The notes under the pieces are model-generated. The model was not told where the DNA came from, searched no databases, and saw nothing but the letters and a program-made list of their open reading frames with translations. Position numbers and translations under genes: made by a program. From Pinus tabuliformis (lineage: Eukaryota; Streptophyta; Pinopsida; Pinales; Pinaceae), in the NCBI GenBank assembly GCA_031772625.1, contig CM062812.1, forward strand, positions 735,293,714 through 735,357,713: DNA of 64,000 nt. Reading direction: 5' to 3'. The stretch's first letter is position 1; each line of letters begins with the position of its first letter. This document shows positions 1 through 12,577 of the stretch, one piece after another.

Positions 1-543
1 TTTTTGTAAGCATGTATGAATACCAGCTATGCCTTGTAGATCTCATGGTTGACTGTTAAGTTTTCTTGCTTCTTTTGATGGAATATTGAGCTGCATTTTA
101 AGTTTTTGGTAGATGTTTTTCCTGCGGTGTTGTAGTTTTACAGCATCGACATTTTTTGGACATCGTCTGAATGCATTAAAATTGGAAGGAGTCATCTCTT
201 TGCTTTTATTACAGGAAGCCCTTTTTATTTTTTCTGATTATAAATAAGATCGAGTCGAATATGACAACATTGTCTTGATGTAGATGGCCTACTAGAAGAA
301 TGATTGCTGGGTTTTTGAAATGTTTCCTCGTTATTCATGTTGTGTTGTCTACTTATGCCAAGTTTTATAATTTATTTGGTTTAACAAATATCTACGAATA
401 ATATATATGCTAGAAATTTGACCACGATAAACCTACAATTGGTTAAAATATATATGCTAGAAACTTGACCATATAAGCAACCTTTCCCTGGTAACATATA
501 GGAATTTTCTAATACTCTTCACGGGGAATTTATTTTTTCTCAG
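1..543 (+). other. Presumed intron upstream of the BiP relic
   Basis: AT-rich sequence with no coding signal that I can support. It ends in a pyrimidine-rich tract followed by CAG (541-543), exactly where similarity to BiP begins, so it reads as the intron between the signal-peptide start exon (outside the window or lost) and the first visible exon. That reading is inference from the splice-like boundary. Confidence 0.45.
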
Positions 544-1822
544 GATGCCTTCTTGCATCTTTGATTGCAAGGGAAGAAGTTGCGAAATTGGGAACGGTGA
601 TTGGTGTAGACCTAGGAACTACTTACTCCTGTTGTGGGGTTTACAAGAATGGTCATGTGGAGATTATTGCCAATGACCAAGGTAACCATATTACCCCATC
701 ATGGGTGATGTTCATGAAAAATGAGAGGTTGATAGAGAGGCTGCCAAAAACCAGGCCGCAGTCAATGTCGAACAAACCATCTTTGATGTCAAGAGACTCA
801 TTGGGAGAAAGTAAGTACTCTGATCTCTAATTTTCCCATTCATTAGACAATTATATTTATTGCAAGTCCAATTCTCGCCTTGATATTAAACCCACAAGGG
901 TGCCAGTCATGAAATTGGCATGTTAAGTTAGGGGTCGAGCAACATTCTGGTTAGGGTCAGATCAGGATTTGATTTCTTCCCTGTCCAAACTTCAAGAAAA
1001 TGATTTAAAACTTTTACTTGATGAGCACAATTAAATGAAAACATTTGTTTTATATAGGTTTGAAGACAAAGAAGTTCAGAAGGATATGAAAATTGTACCA
1101 TACAAGATTGTGAACAAAGATGGGAAACCTTATATTCAAGTTCAAGTATGAGATGGAGAGACAAAGGTATTTAGCCCTGAGGAAATCAGTGCTATGATTT
1201 TGACTAAGATGAAGGAGACTGCAGAAGCATTCCTTGGCAAGACTATAAAGGATGTTGTGGTGACTGTCCCTGGTATGCTTTCTTTTCAACCTTTTTTTTT
1301 ATGAGGTTGTGGGTAATCAATTGTTGACCGCATTGTGAATGTTAACTTGTGGGCTTGTGCAACTTATTTTACTGATGCACAGCGCTAAGCAACGAAGGAT
1401 GCTGGTGTTATTACTGGCTTGAATGTAGCTCGTATTATTAACGAACCCAGAGCTACAGCAATAACTTATGGCTTGGACAAGAAGGGTGGAGAGAAAAATA
1501 TTTTTGTTTTTTATCTTGGCAATGGCACGTTTGATGTCAGCGTTCTGACTATTGACAACAGAGTTTTTGAGGTTTTGGCTACAAACAATGATACCCATCT
1601 TGGAGGTAATCTGTCTGAACTCTGTCTGGTAGTTTTACATTACGAATTTGAATATGTGCACGGTGGTTATCATTGACTTTTTTGGTTGGCTTTCGAGCTT
1701 TGAACTTACCAGGATGTACACTAATATGCAGGTGAGGACTTTGACCAAAGGATAATGGAATATTTCATCAAATTGATCAAGAAAATGCACGAAAAGGATA
1801 TTAGTAGGGATAGCAGAAATGA
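544..1822 (+). pseudogene. BiP-like ER HSP70 chaperone, broken 5' gene fragment with introns
   Basis: Four exon-like blocks (544-810, 1058-1272, 1363-1605, 1732-1822) spell the N-terminal part of the nucleotide-binding domain of the ER luminal HSP70, BiP. Visible motifs include the end of a signal peptide, [13 protein letters not shown] (phosphate-1 loop) and DGKPYIQV. Intron phases and GT/AG borders are kept, so this is a genomic duplicate and not a processed copy. Lesions: a one-base deletion near 735 after ERLI, TGA at 1149-1151, a lost splice acceptor (AA in place of AG at 1361-1362), and TAA at 1386-1388 where BiP has Gln. Homology stops near 1822, about residue 300 of a protein normally about 660 long. 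In exon 3 the usually invariant DLGGGTFDVS reads [10 protein letters not shown], so ATP binding would also be damaged. Assignment to BiP over cytosolic HSP70 rests on the signal-peptide tail and the [12 protein letters not shown] context. Confidence 0.88.
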
Positions 1823-2252
1823 AATAAGACATTCAATGTGTTCCTTGTAATATAGATATAAACAAAACATCTAAAGAAAAGTAATTGCACAATGATCCAG
1901 TCCAAGAAAACAAGGTTTTCCACAAACCAATTAACTCTTCTAGAAAAATTCAACAATTCCAATTTAATAATCCTATCGGCCTCTCTTTGTACCTTTTGGG
2001 ACAATTGCTAGTTAATATTATTTTTTAAAATTAGTTTCCACATTTGAAATTGATAGTGAAAAATAAGATAGATATAAAATTAGAGGCATTCATTGAACAA
2101 TGAGATACATATAAATATTATATTAAACATTTTTTTTAATAATTAATTTATTTTTATAAAGATAAATTTTTAATTTTATTATTAACTTTAATATTAAAAA
2201 ATAATATCATATTCTAAAGGATACGAAATGTAACAAATATAAAATGGAATGT

Positions 2253-2274
2253 TATATATATATATATATATATA
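2253..2274. repeat. (TA)11 microsatellite
   Basis: Uninterrupted TA dinucleotide run in an AT-rich background. Confidence 0.9.
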
Positions 2275-3471
2275 GATAAAACTGAAAAATATTTTATATA
2301 AAATAATACTATCACCCTTTAGTTCCCAATTTTATTTTATTTTTTCTCTACATCGCACAATTATTTATATCACCTCGGTCATGCTAAACATTGCTTTATT
2401 GTTTTCATCTATGAATAACGTTTAAAGGTTTTTTATGGTTTTCAATAATGGGGCACTTGGCAATTGTATGGTTTTATTTTCTTCAGCCTCCATGGTGTGG
2501 TTCTTGGCTGTCAACCACAAAATAATATGATGTATCTAATGTTTTTAACTCTACCCATAATTCCAAACGATAGATAAACGAACCCCTGTAAGTTTAACCA
2601 GGTAGACGTAGTTGAATATAATAAGGTAGCACAATTTATTACAATATATTTCAGCATATAGGTGTAAGCGGCAAGTGGGGCTCGTTTGGGCTGTACATTC
2701 ATACACCTGCTCGCCTTGGAGTGGGTATGGTACTGAGGTCCATGCGAACTTCATGTGCACCCTGTTACCTCCTTTACATCGATGGTGGATATTTCTCTTA
2801 GTAGATCTAAGGGTGACGGATTCCTATGGACACCACCTTAACCATCACTTTCACTTTTTGAGTTTCCAGTTCTCACTTGGGCCACCGATGTTGCACTTGA
2901 GAGAGAGGGTATGTCACTGTGGGTGGTCTTTGCACCTGGAACGATTACAGTGGTGACCCGACTCTTCTTCACCTGTAACATTCATCTGACCCTCATGCTG
3001 CTTCCAAAATTGGGACTATTTGATTGTCATGGTTACGCAGGTAGAAATATCTTCTTTTTTTCACTAGCGTCACAGAAGTTTTACTTCATGCTTTTTATTT
3101 TTCTTTCATAGTCAACATAGCGGCCTTCGAGAGTTTCATTCCACGCCTAGGATGCTTACTGTTAAAATTTGGGTGGCAATGTAGGTGAAGTTCACTGCTA
3201 TGCGAAAATTTTCAGCTAACTGAGGGTTCTCCATCGATTCAGATCTCCTTTTTAAGGTAACCTCCCTCAATTTTTGTTGTCTCTTCCACGGAATATGGCT
3301 CTAAATGCCGTTATTCTGTATTAACTTCTCCTTATGTAATTTTCAGGTTTCAAGGGGTAAATCTTGGTTGCCACCGCATCATCACTCTTAGGTAATAATT
3401 TGGGGTTTCCCTTGGTTCCTTTTTTTTCGTTACTGAAATTAAGGAGACGGTGACCCATGCCAGCCTTTTTG

Positions 3472-3577
3472 GGTGCAGAGTAGGTTCCACGTCTTGTTAT
3501 TTCAGTGAATCTTACTATATCTTAGGTGCAGAGTAGGTTCCACGTCTTGTTATTTCAGTGAATCTTACTATATCTTA
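3472..3577. repeat. 53-bp perfect tandem duplication
   Basis: Two consecutive copies (3472-3524 and 3525-3577) with no mismatch seen. The unit starts GGTGCAGAGTAGG and ends TATATCTTA. Identity implies a recent duplication. Confidence 0.93.
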
Positions 3578-4593
3578 GGTAAAGAACGATGCCATATATA
3601 TTTCCATAGAAATATATAATTTTGTCCATAGTTAGAAGGGTATAACGTTAACTTCTCCACTCGGGTTCAGATAAGACTATTACGACTATGTTGAATAATC
3701 GATTATACTGAATAATCTTAATAAAAAGTGGAAATAGTGGGTTCAGAGACGACTATGTTGAATAATCTTAATAAAGGATAATCTTAATAAAGGGTGGGTT
3801 CTATGTATGCCACGCTTCTTTAGTACTGGTAAAAAAAAAATATTTCCATATAAGGGTTTCAGCAACGAAATTGCACTTAGGCTTCCCCTATAGTGAAAAC
3901 TCTCTTTTAATTTCGAATTAAGTTGAGGGTTTGTCTCTTGAACCAATTTCTTTTACCTCTTTAAAGATGCAAGATCAGTTACATTACCTAAAATGATTTC
4001 CTCTATGTTTTTTTTTCCTTTGAAATTTACCGGGAGGGATACTTCGTTCCCCACACCCCATTTTAGCATTTGTTGTATCCCAGGTTCCGCTGTCAGGAGG
4101 TACTAGTTTGAGGATTCTTTCTTCGCTGTTGTATGCATAATGGTAATAGTTTTATTGGAACTGGGTTTATTCCCCTTGCTAAATTTATGTAAATATCATC
4201 ATTCATTTTTGGGAATATGGTTTTGGAAGGTTCAGGTTTTTTTTAGTACGAAAAAAGCGCTATTTATAATATCAGTGAGAGATTCACAAAAATCACAGAT
4301 AGTCTAGCAATCACATGCTGATCATGTATTACATCATGAGACATCTTCCGCTATAAACATTATAAGGAAGGATCAAATGTAAAACTAGATATGGAATCTG
4401 TGTATGATAGTATCGTTATAGATAGAATATCACCATGATACTAAAAGCAAAAAAGTAGATCATGCTGTAAAGACATAGTATAAACACCATTTGCAAAGGA
4501 GAAACCTCGCTTCGCAGAGGACACTGTGAGAAGCCCAGTGGCCAAGCAAAAGAAAAGTCATCAACAGGGAAAAATAGGAGAAAGGATTCAGAT

Positions 4594-7500
4594 TTATGTT
4601 CCTGGGAGGAGAAATTCCTCCATGTTATATGTGATATTTTCCAACAGTATATCCATATACCATTTACCCGGCTCTTGAGATAGCCCTTTCTTTGATAGAC
4701 TGTCAGCTTGTTCATTTTGGGATCTGTCCACATGTTGGATAGAGTAACCATTTTGTACTTGCCAGAAAAACTCAATTCTTTTCATCCATCCTATTAGATG
4801 GGGATTGTTTATGGAAATCTTCCCTAAGACATGATCAATTATAATTTTGGAGTCTCCATAAATATGCAGATCAGGTATGTTTAGGAATTTACTGAAACAT
4901 AAGAGGCCCAAGAGTGCCATTGCCTCTGCCTTGTTATTGGTACCTTTCCCTCCATTCCAGTAAATGTTGAAATTTAGATGTTCATTCATGGAAATGCAGA
5001 CACCACAAGCACATATTCCATTTTGTGCTACACCGTCAAAAAAACCCCTTGGGTATTCCAACAAAAAGTTGTTATGTCCACTGGTTTTATGATTAAGTTG
5101 TTTGAGCTGTGGCATGCAACTGTTGTAATAAGAGATGACCTTGTGAGTTATTTGTTGAAACTCTTCCTGTTTGTTTTGGAACAAAACATTGTTCCTCCAC
5201 TTCCAGATTGTCCATATAACTATTTGTGGGATGGACCTCCAGGAAACCTTCTACACACTCCACCATTCCAGTGAGTCTTTTAATGAAGGATGCATTATAA
5301 AACTGAAACCAAGTAAAATTGATAATTTTCTCCATACCTGAGAGGTGAGGTTGCAATGTAGGAATATATGCTCATTATTTTCCACTCCAGCTTTGCAGAT
5401 TAAACAGATACCCGGCCCTTGCCACTGTCTCTTTTGCAGATTGTCCCATGTGAGATTTTTATTATGAAAAACTAACCAAGAGAAAATAATGATTTTGCTT
5501 GGAACTCCTGTTTTCCATAAAGTAGTTGGAAATTGTCGTCCTGTTAGGGGAGGTTGTATCTTGGATATGGTTAAATAGGTTTCAGCAACACTTATATTAT
5601 CCGTCCCCCTTTTCCCCTTCCATGTGAGATAGTCATGTGGTTCTGTACAACAGATACCAATATTTCTTATGATTGTCAATATCTTGTTCCATTGAAGAGC
5701 CAACTGTCCTTGTAGACCCAAATCTTGAGCTTCTTTCCATATAGGAGAAGGTCCCTGCCAGCCCGCAATGACCTGTCCCCAAACAAAGATGCCCGCTCGA
5801 TGAAAGACATTTATAATTTGTTGAGGAATAGAGCAGTCCTTCCCTGCTCCAGAAATAGGGTCTAAATCAATGAACATTTTGTTCCCATTCTGAAAACTCC
5901 ATGAGAGATTTTGTAAGAAGAAGGATTGTATTTTACGGAAACTTTGCCAGATAGCATAACCATGTATGGATCCTATTGTGCCTTTTTTGTACCAGAATGT
6001 AAAGTCTTTATTTCCCAAATACTTTCTTTTTATGGACCTACTCCAGGTGCCCTCTCCGTATAAACCCCTCCATAAGGATTTGCATAATAAGGCTATTCCA
6101 AATTTTCGAAGATTCATAATCTCCCAACCTCCCAGATCCTTTGGAAGAGTAATTCTAGAAAGTTTGGTTAAATGAAATTTCATTTTTTCATGGCATCCTC
6201 CCCAAATAAAATTTGTTGTAAGTTGATTTAGCATTTTAATAGTGTTAGATGGAATATAAAAAAGGTGAGCCCAATATACAGTCAGCTGTGCTAAAACTGA
6301 TTGGGCAAGTACAACTCTTCCTCCCATCGACAGGCACTTGCTTTCCCAACCTGAGATTCTTTTATAGTAACGATCTATGATCCATTGCCAGTTTGCTCTG
6401 ATGTAGCAGGAGGGTTTAAGGTGATATCCGAGATATTTCATTCCTTCTTGTATAGGAATTGCTTTAATGTTATACAACTCTGCAATGTAATCAATGATTT
6501 CCCTATCACATTTTCCATGATAGATAATAGATTTACTTTCATTGATTTGTAGACCTGTAGCCATTTTGAAATTCTTTAGGATGTTGTAAAGACATATCCA
6601 GGTGAAATGACAAAGCATTCCAAAAATCAGGATGTCATCAACAAAAAGGTTGTGTGAAATGTAGTTGTTTTTGCTGATCATTAGAGGTCAGTAGTGGCCC
6701 TCCAAGATAGCCCTTTTTATATGCAAACTTAGGCAATCCATTGCCAGGATGAATAGTAACGGGGAAAGGGAACATCCCTGTCTCAAACCTCTAGTAGCAG
6801 GGAAGAAAAAAGTAGGATGTCCATTTATAAGGATGGCAAAATTAACCTTCTCAACGCAAGCCATAATCTAGTTTGTACAATATGGATTGAGGCCAATTTT
6901 GGTAAGAACACATCTTAAGAAATCCCAATCTAGGCAGTCATATGCCTTCTTTAAATCAATTTCCAGAATCACGCAGCATCAAGTATTTTAGTGTGAATGG
7001 AGTGAAAACTTTTCTGTGTGTTTGCGACCGCATCATGAATAATCCTATATTTTAAGAAACTATGTTGTTCTTGTGAGATATAGTTTGAGAGAGTACCTCG
7101 GATTCTGCCAACTATGATCTTAGAGATAATTTTATAAATTGCGTTGCACAAGGATATTGGTCTAAAATCCAAGAAGGAATTGGCATATTTTCTTTTTTTT
7201 GGAATTAGGGCAATGTAGGTTGATGATATATATTGGTGAATTTTACCCGACATTCTGAATTCTTCAACCATACCGAGAAGATCCTTATTTACTAGATCAA
7301 AGAAGTGAAGGAAGAATTCGATCGTCCATCCATCCGGACCTGGACATTCATCTTTCTTAAAAGATTTCATTACTTGTAAAAGGTCTTCTTTAGAAACATG
7401 TCTGTATAATTCTTCATTTTGTTCATCATTAAACATGGTGGGGTATGGGTCAATTCCCTAGATGATATCTTCAACCTCAATTTTTTCATTCCTACTGTAG

Positions 7501-8726
7501 GATTTCTGGAAGTGTCCTACAACCGCATTGAAAATATCTTCCTGAGTATGTAAAGTATTTCCCCCCTCATCCCTAATCTCTCGGATAGTGTTAATGTTCC
7601 GCCGTTGATTTGAATATCTATGAAAAAATTTGGTATTTCGGTCACCTTATTTTAGCCATATAACCCTGCTTTTCAGTCTCCATGTGGTTTCCTCAATAGC
7701 CAGTAATTTGTTTTTCTTAAATTCCAGTTGTTTAATGCAAAAGCGAAACTTTAAGGGAAGACATTGATCTATCACCCTTTGGGAAATCCTATCCAATTCC
7801 ATTTGAATGTCTTCCAGGGATTTTCTATTTGATTTTAGCTTCTGGATTTGTCAAGGCTTTACTACTTTCTAAAGGGAAACTAAATTTTTGAGGATATGTT
7901 GAGAAGGGGAAACGCCGGAGAGAGGAGAGTGGTAGCCCTAGGTTTTCTGTACAAGTTCATTGAACTCTGGGTCATTCAACCAAGTTCTATTAAATTTGAA
8001 AGGATAACATTTTTAGATTCTAGAGTTTTTCCATTGCAGTATGATGGGTCTATAATCTGAAATGAAGTTGTTTAAGATATTTGTATCTAGGATGTCTAGA
8101 CGTTCCAACAAATTATCATGGAACAAGAAACGATCGAGTCATTTAGCCAGATAAGCCAGACCAGGTCTTCCATTATCCCATGTGGGGGTTAGTTTTGATG
8201 GACAAACATCTACAAAATTGTAATGAAGTAGGGCGTCTTGTAGCAAGCCGACCAGAGGGTCCACCTTTCTACCACTACCCCAAAATTCATCACAGCTTAA
8301 GTTACAGTTTAAATCTCCAACAATCATTAATGAGTCTAGTTCCATTATCTCAGATGAGGGAAATCAATTCCAAAAAATGAGACAGTCCTTGTATGGGGCA
8401 TAAACATTAAGTATATGGATGAAACCAGGAATGCTGTGAAAACTGGCCATGAGAAAAATGCCAACAAAACATCTAAAGGCTTTGACCATGACCCAGGCTG
8501 GATCCCATAAAGCTGCAAGACCCCCAGAGAGGCCAGTGGAGTCAGTGGCCATGATGTGCTAGTATGGGAACATTTTTCTAAAATATGAGACAACTTCAGT
8601 ATGCCTATGCATTGTCTCCTGTATGAGAATGAGATTTGGGTGTGAGGAAAGAAACAAGTCTTTGAGAGCTAAAAATTTTGGGTCCACTCCCAGCCCCCTG
8701 ATATTAATAGACATGATACGAGTCAT
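4594..8726 (-). pseudogene. LINE-1 ORF2: endonuclease, reverse transcriptase, zf-RVT, RNase H (interrupted)
   Basis: ORF2 makes the enzyme that nicks target DNA and copies the LINE RNA in place. Reading down the minus strand: apurinic-type endonuclease (start MTRIMSINIRGLG at 8726; SGGLAALWDP near 8520; GDLN near 8310); RT fingers and palm (GPDGWTIEFF near 7330, LALIPKK-like block near 7200, RGLRQGCSLSP near 6780, FVDD near 6640); the zf-RVT region (C-x2-C...H...C near 5350-5410); and RNase H at 4594-5184 with all four acidic residues visible (FFDG, NKAEA, YGDSK, EQADS). Several frameshifts and stops break it, including a TAG where related copies read Trp in the NWIMACVE block near 6870, and frame changes near 5250 and 5180. 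The start is chosen by the ATGA overlap with ORF1. RNase H is intact while the RT is broken. Confidence 0.88.
8723..8726 (-). promoter_or_regulatory. ATGA stop-start overlap between LINE-1 ORF1 and ORF2
   Basis: On the minus strand CTCCATGACT carries the ORF1 stop TGA (8725-8723) inside the ORF2 start ATG (8726-8724). The same four bases occur at the same junction in LINE-2 and LINE-3. Such overlaps are known to support termination-reinitiation in some other non-LTR elements; use here is inferred. Confidence 0.75.
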
Positions 8727-10257
8727 GGAGAAAGGTCAATAGGTTGCCTTGCTCTAAGAGGCCCATGAGAAGAAAGATCTGTAATAGGAATGTCAATAAG
8801 GAAATGATCCATCACTGTGGATAGAGAGTTACTATTTTTCCTTCCACGGAAATGTCTGCTGCCCCTATTCTGCTTCCGCCTGACAGTAATGTTACCAGCT
8901 GAGGTTGCGCTGATGTGAGGGGACCCAGGTGAAGCAGGTTTATGAATGGTGAGGGTTTGTAGGTCCAGAGCCTTTTTTTTTTAGGAGAAAATCCAGATCG
9001 CTTCCCATCGAGTTAGTAGAAGTAGAGATGGGAGAATTTGGAGGGGTAACTAAAAGGCAAGGATCTTTTCCCTTTGTTTTGCAAGAGGCCATAGTAGGGG
9101 AAGGTGTGGGTAAGGGTACATATGTGATGTGCGATGCTGATGGGACATTGTTGTGTGGGTGTGGGAATGGTAAAGGGGCAAAAATTTCCTGGCAAGGTAT
9201 AGGCTCAGGAGGGTGTGGCGAGCTAGGGTGAGCCGGACGTCCTAAAGGTGGTGGCATAGACTTTCTGGGGCAGTAGGGTGCAGATGGAACAGGATTAGGT
9301 GATATTCCCCTTGAGTCTGGAAAAGGAGAATTATGGGGAGAAGTACAATAAGAGTTACCTGGATATGTCGCTTTCCGATATGACGCCATATTTTGACCAT
9401 CAGCTTCAGTCTGTTCCTTCTCAGAAAAAGCCAACTTTTTTTTGTTTGGAATCTTCCTTCCCTGTAGGCGACCTCCCAGACGGAACAGGCACTGGTCATG
9501 AAGATGTCCTGTTCTATGGGAGGTCGAACAGAGAAAAGGTAACCCCCCAAAAGTCCAAGCTCTGATGGAGATTGATGTCCCCTCGATGGAGGTTTATGTA
9601 ATCAGGAAAACCACCATGGTATTCCTTCTCAATTAGGATCTAGGCCACTCTCTTGTCCTTTGCACCTAGACATTTCAAGTACATGTAGAAAAATTTACCA
9701 ATGACATTTCTAATATCAATTAATGCATCCTTTGTCCATAATTCAATCAGAAGACCAGGTAATTTGACCCATATGAGTTTGTTGGAAGGGGTATTATGCA
9801 GGGGATTATATCCAATGTACCAGTTGTGGAGGGTGAGGAAGCTTTTACCATGAACCCAAGGAATGGATCTAATAGTCTCAAGATCCTCCATACTCAGAAA
9901 ATGGAAACTGTACCAGTTTTTCATGAGCCTAACAATCATGGGGATATATCCTAGCAAGGATTTCCACTTTGTACCCAACCAATTCTGCATTTGGGAATCC
10001 TCCATATCTAGAAAATACCAGCAAAAAACTAATGCACATTTCTGCAAACTAATAATTCTGTCAACAAGGGTATCACTGTCTAGGTTGATAACAGGAGGAG
10101 GCAGGATGGTTTTAATAAGATGTTACCTTTGTTTGTGACGAAATAACTCATGTTCGCCACCCTGATATGAACGTGCCAGATGGCTTGGAGGGGATATATT
10201 AAATTCACCTAACATAGAATGCCAGTCATCCGGGATGTGAGATCCAACATGGATCAT
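8723..10257 (-). pseudogene. LINE-1 ORF1: DUF4283-like RNA-binding protein with damaged zinc knuckle
   Basis: Plant L1 ORF1 proteins bind element RNA in the ribonucleoprotein particle. Here the frame starts at or upstream of MIHVGSHIPDDW (10257) and runs through KTILPPPVINLD, then the DUF4283-like block (QNWLGTKWKSLLGYIP...WYIGYNPL, about 10000-9700). A knuckle near 9490 reads CSTSHRTGHLHDQC, with Ser in place of the second Cys. A Pro-rich tail (9350-8950) precedes the last residues LRARQPIDLSP and the stop TGA at 8725-8723. In-frame stops are TAA at 10135-10133 and TAG at 9642-9640 (Trp in the LINE-2 copy), with frameshifts around 9550-9450. The N terminus is uncertain because the frame stays plausible upstream to about 10311. 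Confidence 0.8.
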
Positions 10258-10870
10258 TTCCGCTTCAATTGTAGGACTGACCAAAGTAGATGAAGCGTAG
10301 ACACGTCAAACATAATTTCCATCGTGGCCCCAGACCTGAGTGAGGCCAGGTAGGATAATCCAAGTACAGACAGAAAAGGATAAGGAAAAAGATGTCAACT
10401 GACCAAACAGAGGATGATTTAGAACTGGGTGAGAAAAGACATGTGCAGGAAAATTATACTATCAGGGATTAGTATTGGAAAGGACGCATCCCTGATCTAC
10501 GAGGGGAATGTTCGTGTGAGAAATAAATTCCCAATAAAAACTTTCCTGACATGATCTAAAAACATTACCGTTTAAGTATCGGACCAAAAATGGATGCGTA
10601 TAAAAGTGTACTTTTCCCTCTGCCACCCACCAAGAGGGGAATGAGTGATGTCAGAAAATGTGTATGGGGATGTGAAATGACTGACATCAGTGGAAGACTT
10701 TGGCAGTGAGAAAGTGGGGAAATGGGACAGTGACGTTAGCCAACCATGTGGCCGGTGTCATTCGACACACGTTCACCCACCCGCCAAAAAAGGTAGGGAA
10801 AAAATGTCACCTGAGAAATCTTCCGGTCATCGGAATAACTAGAAAAGAACATGTGCAGCAGTAAATGGGA
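10258..10870 (-). other. LINE-1 5' leader / untranslated region
   Basis: The stretch between the ORF1 start and the first base of the duplicated segment has no long frame and is visibly richer in G+C than its surroundings, as expected for a LINE leader with an internal promoter. No tandem monomers like those upstream of LINE-2 ORF1 were seen. Function is inferred from position. Confidence 0.5.
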
Positions 10871-12577
10871 CCAGAGTATAAAAGACTTATTTCCAACTTA
10901 GAAAAAACTATTTTTGGTCAAGTCCACATGATGGACCCTCCCTAAAATATCCTAAAATCCCCTAGGAGAAAATAATTAATAAGAAATTGAATTAACATAA
11001 TATGAGAGAAAGATTGTGTTAATTACTTAGTCGGAGATAAATACTAAGTGGGGTCGAATAAAACATCGTGGGAGAAAAAAGTGTTCTTTAAAGATATTTT
11101 TTTTTTTAAACTAAAACAAAACAAAGGCCTAGGCAAAAGGCTAGGCAAGCTTAAAGTAGGACACTGAAAAAAATAAATAAAAATAAAAACCGTGAGGAAG
11201 GAAGTTATAAAAGAGCCACTTAAAAATCAAAGGGGGAGGATTCATTATGGAAATAAGGTATTAGCTCGAGGAGATATATTGGAGATAACGCATACTTGGT
11301 TTAAGGTGCTCTACTCCTGAATATTCCCCAAATAGTAGTTAAATAAAAATTTGCTTTATTCTTATTGTCATTTTGAATTTCTCAATTATATGTGTAGATA
11401 TAATAGCAAAAGTGATACATCCTTATGCTTAGTGTATATGTTATAGATTTTGCATGCATGATTATCTAGTCTTTCATATGTTATTGTTATATGCCTACAA
11501 TTTATATGTGAAGGCATGCACAAAATGCAAGTCAGAAAACATGAATGGTTATAGGAATAGTGAATGTAGTGATCTACAATTCTTACTTGACTTGAGAAGA
11601 AAAATTTAAAAATGCATATATGGTTGAATGTAGTTATATTGGAGTTATCAAATATTAAATGCTACTGTGGGGATTACAATTAACATATCTCTTTTGTTTT
11701 CATTATAAATCCTACAACTCGAAGAGTAAAAAGGTTTCATTGCTAATTAATGGGTATTAAAGATAATGATTGCAAATGATAGTCTCCTTAAAAACTAAGA
11801 TTTTTTTTGAAACATTATAAGTATTATTAAATTGTGTTCTAATCTGATGATTAATTCATTTCAAATGAAATGTTTGAATAGTGTTATCACAAAATTAGTG
11901 TTATCAGAAAATTAGATTACCTTTTGAAAGGTAAATGATTACAATAAAGGAGTACCTATTACATTGATCTATATGATATCATACTTATACTTTATATAGT
12001 TGAATATAATTTGTATATGCCTAGAGGAACTAATTCTTTCCGAAAAAGAAACTTGGAAATTTCTATGTTTTCCTTATTCATTAATGTATTATACGTTTCT
12101 ATGTGTCAGTCCTGGCAAGAGAGTCAAAATAAAATCTAAGAGATTTTCCTAGACAGAAAATATAAATAAAAAGTAAATACACTATTGGTTTTATAATTTT
12201 CCTTAATAGTTTGTACTATGAGAAATCCTGTTTAAGATAACTTCAAAATCAAAGTTTAGCCAAGTATGAGGATAATGTAGGAAAATACAGACAATACAAT
12301 GATAAAGTAAATATAAGGTTAAGGCTATAGAAAATATGTACATACATTAGCTTTACTATGCAAATATATTACATGTCAAGGAAGGAAGATAATTTAGTAA
12401 AAAAAAAAAAAACTTAAACTATTATATTATTATATCATGGTATAAGGAACCATATGCCAGTCGAAGTATCATATGTACACTTAAAATCAATTGTTACTAT
12501 TCTAATACCAGCACTTTACCTTCAACACGAGAATGAGTATCTATTATACCCTTTGGGATAAAAATAAAACAAAGAAA
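10871..12577 (+). repeat. Duplicated segment, copy A, left half
   Basis: Closely matches 21124 to about 22850 in the same orientation, with scattered substitutions and small indels. It stops at the copia-2 insertion and resumes at 17776. It includes a block (11.1-11.3 kb) with a TATA-like TTATAAAAGAG. No reading frame was recognised. It could be part of a long LTR or non-autonomous element, but no ends of such an element could be defined. Confidence 0.85.

Larger units (their letters stand above)
1823..4236. other. Intergenic, no supported gene
   Basis: AT-rich to about 2.65 kb, then a more balanced stretch (2660-3120) with only short frames and a few splice-like sites. It contains a TA microsatellite and a 53-bp tandem duplication listed separately. 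Short repeats of AATAATCTTAATAAAG lie around 3708-3795. No protein similarity was recognised on either strand. Confidence 0.5.
4237..10870 (-). mobile_element. LINE-1 copy: plant L1-type non-LTR retrotransposon, near full length, decayed
   Basis: On the minus strand the order is 5' leader (about 10870-10258), ORF1, ORF2 with endonuclease, RT and RNase H, then a 3' tail. A run of eight T on the plus strand at 4237-4244 may be the poly(A) tail, which would set the 3' end. The 5' end is placed at 10870 because the 2.9-kb duplicated segment begins there. No target-site duplication could be matched, so both ends are approximate. The element is related to, but not the same subfamily as, LINE-2 at 25.2-36.7 kb, and is the same subfamily as the fragment at 19.0-20.5 kb. 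Confidence 0.85.

Noticed and set aside
1801-2004. Minus-strand frame starting MSQKVQREADRI next to the BiP break
   Set aside because: No recognisable family and overlapping the BiP exon at one end; likely chance.
2935-2970. TTACAGTGGTGACCCGAC resembling a Ty3/gypsy LTR end plus primer site
   Set aside because: No matching tRNA 3' end that I could name, no paired LTR and no gag or pol nearby.
4237-10870. LINE-1 inserted into duplicated segment copy A
   Set aside because: If so, the left end of the segment (as at 20955-21123) should appear left of 4237, and it does not.
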